Positions 50,066 to 57,617 of a DNA stretch of 64,000 nucleotides are shown here, piece after piece. The notes under the pieces were generated by a model. It was not told the DNA's origin and did not search any database. It worked only from the letters and a program-made list of their open reading frames with translations. The translations under genes and the position numbers were made by a program. Origin of the DNA: Nitrosomonas sp. Nm51 (lineage in GTDB: Bacteria; Pseudomonadota; Gammaproteobacteria; Burkholderiales; Nitrosomonadaceae); contig NZ_FOGH01000009.1 of NCBI RefSeq assembly GCF_900111165.1, positions 1-64,000 of the forward strand, given 5' to 3'. Numbering within the stretch: the stretch's first letter is position 1; every line of letters starts with the position of its first letter.

Positions 50066-53000
50066 TGCCATCATCAATGGATCGCTAAATAATCGTTTTA
50101 TGGTTCTGCTGGCGGTAGTTGTACTGGCAGCGGCAGGATACTGGTCTTTTAAAAATATTTCGTTAGACGCTATTCCAGACCTGTCGGATGTACAGGTCAT
50201 TGTGTTTACTGAATACCCCGGACAAGCACCCCAGGTAGTGGAGGATCAGGTTACCTATCCGTTGACCACAGCGATGCTGGCGGTGCCGCATGCAAAAGTG
50301 GTGCGCGGTTATTCTTTCTTTGGACTGTCATTCGTTTATATCATTTTCGAAGATGATACCGATATGTATTGGGCCAGGTCCAGGGTGCTGGAATACCTCA
50401 ACTATGCTAATGCACGGCTGCCGCAGGGGGTCAGTCCATCACTGGGACCGGATGCAACCGGTGTCGGCTGGATTTACGAATATGCACTGGTTGATCGAAC
50501 GGGCAAGCACGACCTGGCGCAATTGCGTTCCATACAGGACTGGTATTTACGCTACCCGTTGCAAACAGTACCGGGCGTGTCAGAAGTCGCGTCAGTCGGC
50601 GGTTACGTCAAACAATATCAGATAGAAGTTAACCCGAATGCATTACTCGCCTATGGTATTCCCTTGTCCAAAGTGAAATATGCCATTCAACGCTCGAATA
50701 ATGATGTCGGCGGCAGAGTAGTCGAAATGGCCGAAACTGAGTATATGGTACGTGGTTTAGGCTATATCCAATCGCTTGATGATATCAGAAGCATTCCGGT
50801 TGGTGTGGACGCCAATGGCACGCCCATCCGCCTGGAAGACGTCGCGCAGGTACAAATCGGCCCCGAGCTGCGCCGAGGTGTCGTCGAGTTAGACGGTGAA
50901 GGCGAAGTCGCCGGTGGTATTGTCATCATGCGTTATGGTGATAACGCGCAGGCGACCATACTGGGAGTGCGTGAAAAACTGAATGGACTCAAGCAAGGGT
51001 TACCGGAAGGTGTCGAGATTATTCCTGTCTATGACCGTGGCGCATTGATTGAACGCGCGGTAGCTACATTAAATACAGTGCTGGTCCAGGAATTGATTAT
51101 CGTTTGTGTACTGGTTGGCTTGTTTTTACTGCACCTGCGTTCGTCACTGGTCATTGTTATTACACTGCCACTGGCTGTATTGATGGCATTTATTGTTATG
51201 AAATGGCAGGGCATCAATGCCAATATCATGTCTTTAGGGGGCATTGCCATCGCGATTGGCGACATGGTCGATGGCGCCATTGTGATGGTGGAGAACGCCC
51301 ATAAACATCTGAGTGAAGCAGTCGCCAGGAAAAAGGCCGGGTTAACCAAAAGAGAACGTTGGCAGGCCATAGGCAAAGCTTCCCGTGAGGTAGGGCCCTC
51401 ACTGTTCTTTTCATTACTCATCATTACCGTATCATTTATACCTGTTTTTGCGATGGAAGCACAGGAAGGCCGGCTGTTCAGTCCACTGGCCTATACCAAA
51501 TCCTATGCGATGGCCGCAGCAGCCATCCTAACTATTACCGTTATACCCGTATTGATGGGTTATTTTATTCGCGGCAAAATTATTCCCGAGCAAAAAAATC
51601 CTGCCAACCGCTTCTTGCATTTCATTCATTCGCCGATACTCAAGCTGGCCATGCGCTGGCGGGCAGTGACATTGGTACTGGCCATGCTGCTATTGGCTTC
51701 AACCTTTTATCCGTTATCCAAAATCGGCAGTGAGTTTATGCCGCCGCTGGATGAGGGCGATATACTCTACATGCCCAGTACATTCCCCGGCATTTCCATC
51801 ACCAAAGCTAAAGAGCTTTTGCAACAAACTGATAAGATCATTAAGACCTTCCCTGAAGTGCACCATGTCTTTGGGAAAGTCGGTCGCGCCGAAACCGCAA
51901 CGGACCCTGCCCCCTTATCGATGATAGAAACGACCGTTCGGCTTAAACCCCGCTCGGAATGGCCCGATCCAAACAAAACTACGCAAGAACTGATGTCTGA
52001 AATGGATCGGGCCATTAATTTCCCCGGCGTAGCCAACGCCTGGACCATGCCAATCAAAACACGTATCGATATGCTGTCGACCGGTATTAAAACACCTGTC
52101 GGCATCAAAGTTTCCGGGCCTGACCTGGACAAATTGCAGCAATTGTCTGAACAGATTGAACAAGTCATGAAGACCATGCCGGAAACACTATCTGCTTTTG
52201 GCGACCGGGCCGCTGGCGGATATTATCTGGACTTCGATATCAAACGCGATGAATCCGCCCGTTATGGTTTAACGGTGGGCGACGTTCAAGACGTGATTCA
52301 AAGTGCAATTGGCGGCATGAACATTACTGAAACGGTAGAAGGCCTGGAACGTTATCCTGTCAATCTGCGTTATCCACGTGAATTGCGGGATGATCTGGAG
52401 AGTCTGAAGCGTACGTTGATTCCTACCCCAATCGGCGCGCAAATCCCGCTGTCACTGGTGGCCGATCTTACGCTAAGGCGTGGCCCGCCTTCAATTAAAA
52501 GTGAAGATGCGCGTCCTAATGCCTGGATTTATGTAGACCTCAAAACCGCTGACATCGGCGGTTTTGTGACAAAAGCAAAAACGCTTATTGAAAACCAGGT
52601 GAGGCTTCCTGCTGGCTACACCATCAGCTGGTCCGGTCAGTTCGAATACATGGAGCGGGCTGCAGAAAAACTTCGCATTATAGTGCCGTTAACACTTGTA
52701 CTGATTTTCTTTTTACTCTACCTGACCTTTCGCAACATGGTTGAACCTATTATCGTGATGCTGACCGTTCCTTTCGGTCTTATTGGTGGCATATGGTTAG
52801 TATACGGTCTCGGATTTAATCTTTCTGTCGCGGTCTATGTTGGTTTTATAGCGCTGGCCGGGACGGCTGCCGAAACGGGCGTGATGGTATTAAATTTTAT
52901 CGATATCGAAATTGCCAGATTGCGCAAACGAAAACAGACGCTGCTATCTCCTTCTGAAATCAAAGAAGCGGTTGAAGCGGCGACAGCTATGCGTGTGCGG

Positions 53001-53207
53001 CCAGTTTCAATTACAGCATTCTCTACTATGATCGGCTTAATACCCATCATGATGGCCACCGGCAGCGGCGCAGATGTCACCCATCGCATTGCGGCGCCGG
53101 TATTAGGCGGTATGTTTACAGTACTTATTCTGACGCTGCTGGTGTTTCCAGTCATCTACAGTCTGGTGCTGCAATTCCAGGAAGAGCGCAAGCAATTTGT
53201 CTCGTAA
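50058..53207 (+). CDS. cusA: Heavy-metal RND efflux transporter, CusA type
   Basis: An inner-membrane proton-driven exporter, 1049 residues with about 12 membrane helices. PDATGVGWIYEYALVDRTGK and AIGDMVDGAIVMVENAHKHL are diagnostic of the HME-RND family. The central porter domain has Met-rich sites (GDILYMPSTFPG, ANAWTMPIKTRIDMLSTGIK), the kind of methionines that bind Cu(I)/Ag(I) in CusA. A CzcA-type divalent metal pump lacks this pattern, so Cu/Ag is the likelier substrate. No cusRS-type regulator or cusF is adjacent. Confidence 0.94.
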   Translation: MINAIINGSLNNRFMVLLAVVVLAAAGYWSFKNISLDAIPDLSDVQVIVFTEYPGQAPQVVEDQVTYPLTTAMLAVPHAKVVRGYSFFGLSFVYIIFEDDTDMYWARSRVLEYLNYANARLPQGVSPSLGPDATGVGWIYEYALVDRTGKHDLAQLRSIQDWYLRYPLQTVPGVSEVASVGGYVKQYQIEVNPNALLAYGIPLSKVKYAIQRSNNDVGGRVVEMAETEYMVRGLGYIQSLDDIRSIPVGVDANGTPIRLEDVAQVQIGPELRRGVVELDGEGEVAGGIVIMRYGDNAQATILGVREKLNGLKQGLPEGVEIIPVYDRGALIERAVATLNTVLVQELIIVCVLVGLFLLHLRSSLVIVITLPLAVLMAFIVMKWQGINANIMSLGGIAIAIGDMVDGAIVMVENAHKHLSEAVARKKAGLTKRERWQAIGKASREVGPSLFFSLLIITVSFIPVFAMEAQEGRLFSPLAYTKSYAMAAAAILTITVIPVLMGYFIRGKIIPEQKNPANRFLHFIHSPILKLAMRWRAVTLVLAMLLLASTFYPLSKIGSEFMPPLDEGDILYMPSTFPGISITKAKELLQQTDKIIKTFPEVHHVFGKVGRAETATDPAPLSMIETTVRLKPRSEWPDPNKTTQELMSEMDRAINFPGVANAWTMPIKTRIDMLSTGIKTPVGIKVSGPDLDKLQQLSEQIEQVMKTMPETLSAFGDRAAGGYYLDFDIKRDESARYGLTVGDVQDVIQSAIGGMNITETVEGLERYPVNLRYPRELRDDLESLKRTLIPTPIGAQIPLSLVADLTLRRGPPSIKSEDARPNAWIYVDLKTADIGGFVTKAKTLIENQVRLPAGYTISWSGQFEYMERAAEKLRIIVPLTLVLIFFLLYLTFRNMVEPIIVMLTVPFGLIGGIWLVYGLGFNLSVAVYVGFIALAGTAAETGVMVLNFIDIEIARLRKRKQTLLSPSEIKEAVEAATAMRVRPVSITAFSTMIGLIPIMMATGSGADVTHRIAAPVLGGMFTVLILTLLVFPVIYSLVLQFQEERKQFVS

Positions 53208-53239
53208 CGCTTGGCGAAATGACCGCACCTGAATATCCA

Positions 53240-53425
53240 GTATAGGCCATGGTATCCACCGAATGTCTGGGAGTTATATGAAATGCATGGCAATGTTTGG
53301 GAATGGTATTGGGACCGGTATGATGATTATCCGTCAGAGTCCGTGGCTTCTCCGCAAGGTCCGCGAAACCGAAGGCGGGCGCGTGTTGCGCGGCGGCTTT
53401 CGTCTTGCCCGAGGTCATGAGCTCA
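53240..53425 (+). pseudogene. Degraded C-terminal remnant of an FGE-like protein (copy 1)
   Basis: Between cusA and the RAYT gene the frame reads NVWELYEMHGNVWEWYWDRY and PSESVASPQGPR. A frameshift then moves the reading to GGRVLRGGFRLARGHELKPV. These are the C-terminal blocks of the FGE-like paralogs at 54.1 and 55.8 kb. The segment that normally separates RVLRGG from FRLARGH (SWIINGRNCRSAFR and the rest) is missing, and the joint shows a CGGCT shared by both ends. No start or complete domain remains. Confidence 0.8.
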
Positions 53426-53463
53426 AGCCGGTCAGAGTTTTAGGTAGTTTGACGTTTGTTTAT

Positions 53464-53492
53464 GGTGCAATGCGCTTCGCTTATTGACACCC
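53464..53492. repeat. REP-like palindrome A, upstream of the RAYT gene
   Basis: GGTGCAATGCGCTTCGCTTA followed by TTGACACCC. It is one arm of the same repeat found at 54053-54128 and 56624-56703. The motif can fold through GGTGCAAT and a TTGNCACC end. It lies 28 bases before the RAYT ATG. Confidence 0.7.
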
Positions 53493-53519
53493 TGCTATGT
53501 GTATTTGGGGAATGACAGC

Positions 53520-54050
53520 ATGCCAAATTATCGCCGCCTGTGGCATCCGGGCGGGACTTATTTTTTTACAGTGAATCTGTTGCAACGGCAAGGAAATGAT
53601 TTGCTCACGCGGCATATTGATTTGTTACGGAAATCTGTTTCGGTGGTACGAAAGACGCATCCGTTTGTCATTCATGGTTGGGTTGTGCTGCCGGATCATC
53701 TGCATTGCGTGATCGAATTGCCGTTGAACGATGCGGATTTTGCGACGCGCTGGCGGTTGATTAAAATGGGGTTTTCCAAAGGGCTGCCACAAAACGAAGC
53801 ACGCGGAGCTTCTCGAATACGCCGTGGCGAACGGGGCATCTGGCAACGGCGGTTCTGGGAGCATCTAATCCGGGATGAATCCGATTTTAATGCGCATATG
53901 GATTATGTGCATATCAATCCCGTGAAGCATGGCCTTGTCAAGCGTGTAGCCGATTGGCCACATTCGACATTCCACAAACTGGTGGAAGACGGTGTTTACC
54001 AACTGGATTGGGCGGGTGGCAATGAGGACACGGCGAATTACAAAGAGTGA
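53520..54050 (+). CDS. REP-associated tyrosine transposase (RAYT)
   Basis: A single-strand transposase of the Y1/IS200-like RAYT family, which acts on REP palindromes. The 176-residue protein starts MPNYRRLWHPGGTYFFTVNL at the ATG at 53520; an earlier frame at 53484 was not chosen. The HUH-type metal-binding pair is in VLPDHLHCVIELP. The catalytic Tyr is probably in AHMDYVHINPVKHGLV. The gene is flanked on both sides by REP-like repeats, the hallmark of these elements. It appears intact. Confidence 0.93.
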   Translation: MPNYRRLWHPGGTYFFTVNLLQRQGNDLLTRHIDLLRKSVSVVRKTHPFVIHGWVVLPDHLHCVIELPLNDADFATRWRLIKMGFSKGLPQNEARGASRIRRGERGIWQRRFWEHLIRDESDFNAHMDYVHINPVKHGLVKRVADWPHSTFHKLVEDGVYQLDWAGGNEDTANYKE

Positions 54051-54052
54051 AA

Positions 54053-54128
54053 GTAGGGTGCGATACCCGCAGGGCATTGCACCATTAAACATACTATGGT
54101 GCAATGCGTTTCACTTATTGCACCTTAC
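54053..54128. repeat. REP-like inverted pair B, downstream of the RAYT gene
   Basis: Two inverted copies of one roughly 31-base unit. The left (54053-54083) starts GTAGGGTGCGATACCCGCAG and ends GGCATTGCACC. The right (54098-54128) reads GGTGCAATGCGTTTCACTTA and ends TTGCACCTTAC. It begins three bases after the RAYT stop and ends nine bases before the FGE-like gene. It forms a BIME-like cassette with the RAYT gene. A degenerate fifth arm (GGGTATTGCACCAGTTAACC) lies at about 54974-54993. Confidence 0.8.
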
Positions 54129-54136
54129 AATATGCC

Positions 54137-54943
54137 ATGATCAACATCCGCAAACACACCATATTTCCCGAGGAATTCCCGGAAAGCTGGGCGTCCGACT
54201 GGGGCGAGGACGAATTCGGGCTGTGGATGGCGTTTACCTACAAAGGCGTGCGTCAGGCGTTCCGCTGGTGCGAACCGGGGACGTTTTTGATGGGTTCGCC
54301 GGAGGATGAACCTGAACGGGACGACGATGAGCCGCAGCATGAAGTCACTTTAACCAAAGGATTCTGGATTGCCGGCACAACTGTGACCCAGGCGTTATGG
54401 CAAGTGGTGATGGGCGAGAATCCGAGTCGTTTTCAAGGTGAAGAGCGGCCGGTTGAAACTGTCAGTTGGGAGGATGCGCAGGCGTTTATCTCCAAAATGA
54501 ACGGGTTGAAAGCGGAGTTGAAGCTCTGCCTGCCAACGGAAGCGCAATGGGAATATGCCTGCCGTGCCGGAACGACAACGCCATTTAGCCGGGGCGACCA
54601 GATCGACTCATCACTGGTTAATTTTGACGGTAATTATCCCTACAATAATGGCCAGCACAGTGAATACCGGGAACAAACCGTCGATGTGAAAGCATTGCCA
54701 TGTAATGACTGGGGGTTGTATCAGATGCACGGTAACGTGTGGGAATGGTGTCAGGACTGGTATGGTGATTCCTCGCCAAAGCCGGTAACCGATCCACAAG
54801 GCCCGGATACAGGAGACAGTCGCGTGTTGCGCGGCGGCTCGTGGATCATCAACGGCAGGAACTGCCGTTCTGCTTTCCGCTCCCCCGACGATCCGTCCCT
54901 TCGCAACGTCGACTTCGGCTTTCGTCTTGCCCGAGGTCACTGA
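54137..54943 (+). CDS. FGE/C-type-lectin-fold protein (SUMF1 family), intact copy 2
   Basis: A 268-residue protein of the formylglycine-generating-enzyme superfamily; the start at the ATG at 54137 matches the third copy. It begins INIRKHTIFPEEFPESWASD, then DEFGLWMAFTYKGVRQAFRW, and has FLMGSP, LPTEAQWEYACRAGT, GLYQMHGNVWEWCQDW and RVLRGGSW. There is no signal peptide. True FGE needs two active-site Cys; only one (NCRSAF) lies near that site, so catalysis is doubtful. Proteins of this fold also serve as targets of diversity-generating retroelements (DGRs), and the RVLRGGSW-to-GFRLA segment resembles such variable regions. It may be a binding protein. Confidence 0.88.
   Translation: MINIRKHTIFPEEFPESWASDWGEDEFGLWMAFTYKGVRQAFRWCEPGTFLMGSPEDEPERDDDEPQHEVTLTKGFWIAGTTVTQALWQVVMGENPSRFQGEERPVETVSWEDAQAFISKMNGLKAELKLCLPTEAQWEYACRAGTTTPFSRGDQIDSSLVNFDGNYPYNNGQHSEYREQTVDVKALPCNDWGLYQMHGNVWEWCQDWYGDSSPKPVTDPQGPDTGDSRVLRGGSWIINGRNCRSAFRSPDDPSLRNVDFGFRLARGH
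54841..54920 (+). other. Candidate variable-region (VR-like) segment of FGE copy 2
   Basis: Codons from Trp-Ile of GGSWII through VDF of NVDFGF. Most of the exposed positions use NNC codons (ATC, AAC, TTC, TCC, GAC, GTC), as expected if adenines of AAC codons in a template repeat had been randomised. This is a pattern argument only. No template repeat or reverse transcriptase is present in the window. Confidence 0.35.
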
Positions 54944-55250
54944 GCTCAAGCAGGACGGGCTGCAATGGCCGGAGGGTATTGCACCAGTTAACCGGAGCAG
55001 GCCAGCAGCCGGCTGACCGTAGCGCGACGGAGCGCGCGAAGGCTCAGGCGGGGGATGGGCTGCGGGGGTGGTGCGTGTGAAACCTAAGCATCAAGGAAAA
55101 TCATCCGGAGTTTTTAACGATTCGTTTTGATTATGTATTTAAAGTAATGCTGCATTACAGCATTATTTCAGTTTCTTAATATTGATTGCGTACTTGATAG
55201 GGAGTACATTTGTGGTGTACTTTCAAAGAGCAATTCTAAAGCATACAAAA
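54944..55250. other. GC-rich hairpins and paired palindromes before the toxin-antitoxin genes
   Basis: A roughly 307-base gap. The first part is GC-rich and holds a palindrome CAGCCGGCTG (55006-55015), followed by GCGCG/CGCGC arms (55022-55037). The second part has two overlapping inverted repeats: GTAATGC-T-GCATTAC at 55144-55158, and TAATGCTG (55145-55152) pairing with CAGCATTA (55158-55165), followed by a T-rich stretch, so a terminator is possible. AGTACA/TGTACT arms at 55203-55208 and 55216-55221 lie about 30 bases before the antitoxin ATG and may be an autoregulatory operator. Confidence 0.5.
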
Positions 55251-55514
55251 ATGAGCCATAAAAACGACCGTGTACAAGTCAGGATTGAGCCGGAACTCAA
55301 ACAGGCTGCGGAAACCATTTTCAGTCAACTGGGAATTACTTCAGGTGAAGCCATCCGAATGTTTTACGCGCAGGTCAAAATGCGTGGTGGTATTCCATTT
55401 GAGATTGTTATCCCGAACCAGGACACCTTGAGTGCTATGGAAGAAGCCGAACAATCGAATGATCTGGAAAAATTTGATTCTTTTAAGGATTTACGTAAAA
55501 AACTGGGTGTTTAA
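55251..55514 (+). CDS. DinJ/RelB-family antitoxin
   Basis: An 87-residue antitoxin of the RelB/DinJ family, which binds and neutralises the RNase encoded next and usually represses its own operon. The start is the ATG at 55251. A longer frame from 55182 lacks support. The ribbon-helix-helix-like N-terminus reads NDRVQVRIEPELKQAAETIF, and SQLGITSGEAIRMFYAQV is typical. The C-terminal acidic part (LEKFDSFKDLRKKLGV) probably wraps the toxin. Its stop lies three bases before the toxin start. Confidence 0.93.
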   Translation: MSHKNDRVQVRIEPELKQAAETIFSQLGITSGEAIRMFYAQVKMRGGIPFEIVIPNQDTLSAMEEAEQSNDLEKFDSFKDLRKKLGV

Positions 55515-55517
55515 GCT

Positions 55518-55793
55518 TTGTTTTCCGTGGCTTCAACCAGCCGCTTCAAGCGCGACCTGAAACGTCTCCATCGCCAAAACAAAACTATCGACAAGCTGGA
55601 ACTGCTGATCAATCTTATAGCAACCTGCTCGCCTTTACCGCCCAAAAACAAGGATCATGGTCTGATCGGAAATTATGCGGGTTACAGGGAATGTCATATT
55701 GAACCCGATTGGTTGTTGATTTATCGTATTGACAACAAAAAGAAAACCATTATATTAGTCCGCACCGGCTGTCATGCTGAATTGTTCCGCTAA
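55518..55793 (+). CDS. YafQ-type RelE-family mRNA interferase toxin
   Basis: A ribosome-dependent RNase of the YafQ group, 91 residues from a TTG (a GTG at 55527 is an alternative). The residues known to be needed in E. coli YafQ are all recognisable: His in KDHGLIGNY, His and Asp in ECHIEPDWLLIYRI, and His and Phe in RTGCHAELF. It should therefore be active unless held by the upstream antitoxin. The pair lies between two FGE-like paralogs and may help to stabilise the accessory region. Confidence 0.94.
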   Translation: MFSVASTSRFKRDLKRLHRQNKTIDKLELLINLIATCSPLPPKNKDHGLIGNYAGYRECHIEPDWLLIYRIDNKKKTIILVRTGCHAELFR

Positions 55794-55827
55794 ATGAAGG
55801 GCGCACACTAGCAAAAAATTCATTGCT

Positions 55828-56621
55828 ATGGTTATCCGCAAACATACCGTATTCCCTGATGAGTTTCCCGAAGCCTGGGCGTCCGACTGGAGCGAGGACG
55901 AATTCGGGTTGTGGATGGCGTTCACGTATAAAAGCGTGCGTCAGGCGTTCCGATGGTGCGAGCCGGGGATATTTTTGATGGGTTCGCCAAAAGATGAATC
56001 GGAACGGAACGACGATGAGCCGCAACATGAAGTTACATTAACCAAAGGTTTCTGGATTGCTGACACAACTGTGACCCAGACATTATGGCAAGTAGTCATG
56101 GATGAAAATCTCAGTGAATTTAAAGGGGAAGAACGGCCGGTAGAACATGTCAGTTGGGGGATGCGCAGGCGTTTATCTCCAAAATGAACGGCCTGAAAGC
56201 GGGATTGAAGTTGTGTCTGCCAACGGAAGTGCAATGGGAATATGCGTGCCGGGCCGGAACAACGACACCATTTTGTTGGGGCGACCAAATTGATTCGTCG
56301 CTGGTTAATTACGACGGGAATTATCCCTATAGCGATGGCCAACGCGATGAATTCCGAGAACAGACAGTTGACGTGAAGGCTTTGCCTTGCAACGACTGGG
56401 GGTTGTACCAGATGCATGGCAACGTAAGGGAATGGTGTCAGGACTGGTTTGGTGGTTACCCGTCAGGACCAGTGACCGATCCACAAGGCCCGGATACTGG
56501 TCACGACCGCGTGTTGCGCGGCGGCTCGTGGATCCTCCACGGCATGCATTGCCGTTCTGCAAGCCGCAGCTTCGATCCGTCTTATCGCCGCTACAATACT
56601 GGTTTCCGTCTTGCTCGATAA
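55828..56621 (+). pseudogene. FGE/C-type-lectin-fold protein, copy 3, frameshifted
   Basis: A close paralog of the copy at 54137. The first frame (IRKHTVFPDEFPEAWASDWS onward) runs to about 56187 in a wrong tail. The true continuation (DAQAFISKMNGLKAGLKLCL to GFRLAR) is in another frame from 56154. The break is at a run of five G (56156-56160): copy 2 reads TGGGAGGATG where this one reads TGGGGGATG, one base fewer. The C-terminus (GGSWILHGMHCRSASRSFDP) differs from copy 2. It may be inactivated, phase-variable through the G run, or an error in the sequence. Confidence 0.85.
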
Positions 56622-56623
56622 TC

Positions 56624-56703
56624 GTAGGGTGCAATAACCAAGGGGCATTGCACCATTGGGCGCATCTTTAAGGCGCAATGCGCTGCGCTTATTGGCACCC
56701 TAC
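56624..56703. repeat. REP-like inverted pair D, after FGE copy 3
   Basis: The left unit (56624-56654) begins GTAGGGTGCAATAACCAAGG and ends GGCATTGCACC. The right unit (56672-56703) begins GGCGCAATGCGCTGCGCTTA and ends TTGGCACCCTAC. Read in reverse complement, the right unit begins GTAGGGTGCCAATAAGCGCA, so both are copies of one unit. It starts two bases after the copy-3 stop and ends 21 bases before yicC. Confidence 0.8.
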
Positions 56704-56724
56704 AAAGCATCCTACAAAACTTTT

Positions 56725-57591
56725 TTATTCAATATTCTGTACCTGCTCACGCATCTGTTCAATCAGGACCTTTAGTTCCATGGCGATTTTGGAGATGTCG
56801 ATATCGACGGATTTGGAGCCGATGGTATTCGCCTCGCGGTTGAGTTCCTGCATCAGAAAATCGAGGCGCTTGCCGACGGTTCCGCCGGTGTTCAGAATGC
56901 GTTCGACTTCGTCCAGGTGGGTTTGCAGGCGGGAAAGTTCTTCGTCGATGTCGATTTTGGCGGCGTAAATGGTGATTTCCTGGCGGATGCGTTCGTCATC
57001 AAGATGGTTAAGCGCCTCTTGCAGGCGCGTGCTGAGTTTTTCCTCGAATGCTGCGATCAAGGCGGGTATGCGCGGCAGAATTGCGGCGACATGCTGGCGC
57101 ATACGGGTAACGCGCTCAAGCAATACCGCTTGCAGTTTCTCGCCTTCGCGCATACGGGCCGCTTTTAAGTCCGGCAGAACCGCCTGCAACAGTGTAAGCG
57201 TGCTTTGATGTAATGTACCGGTGGACAGCGTGTTGTTGCCGAGCATGCCGGGCCAGTTCAAAATCTCGGCAACAGACAAACCGGCGGTTTCAGGCAATGA
57301 GGTTTTGACTGCTGTGTTTAATTCCAGCAGTTTTTGCAGTAACGCCGAATTGAGTGCCTGCGGATTTTCAATGGCCGAATGCGGCGTGAAGTTCAGGCGG
57401 CATTCGATTTTTCCGCGGGATAACTGTTGCGCGATGTGCTCGCGGATTTTGGGCTCCAGCGCCCGAAAATCGTCCGGCAGGCGTAACTGAATATCCAGAA
57501 AACGATTGTTGACCGCGCGTAATTCCAGCGTCAGTGTGCCGTCGGGAGTGGATTGCGACCGGTTTGCATAACCGGTCATGCTGCTGATCAT
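56725..57591 (-). CDS. YicC-family endoribonuclease
   Basis: A 288-residue YicC/YloC protein. The N-terminal MISSMTGYANRSQSTPDGTL and LRAVNNRFLDIQLRLPDDF are diagnostic, as is the C-terminal GKRLDFLMQELNREANTIGS with KSVDIDISKIAMELKVLIEQ. Members have been described as RNases that act on small RNAs. It marks the return to core genes after the accessory region and is on the strand opposite the FGE genes. Its start is at 57591. Confidence 0.93.
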   Translation of the reverse strand: MISSMTGYANRSQSTPDGTLTLELRAVNNRFLDIQLRLPDDFRALEPKIREHIAQQLSRGKIECRLNFTPHSAIENPQALNSALLQKLLELNTAVKTSLPETAGLSVAEILNWPGMLGNNTLSTGTLHQSTLTLLQAVLPDLKAARMREGEKLQAVLLERVTRMRQHVAAILPRIPALIAAFEEKLSTRLQEALNHLDDERIRQEITIYAAKIDIDEELSRLQTHLDEVERILNTGGTVGKRLDFLMQELNREANTIGSKSVDIDISKIAMELKVLIEQMREQVQNIE

Positions 57592-57617
57592 AGGGAATGT
57601 GTCCTGTGTGTAAAAAA

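Noticed and set aside
54137-54943. FGE copy 2 as a true formylglycine-generating enzyme
   Set aside because: Only one of the two active-site Cys positions is visible and no sulfatase gene is nearby.
53240-56700. A complete diversity-generating retroelement
   Set aside because: No reverse transcriptase, Avd-like gene or template repeat found in the window; only target-like segments are seen.
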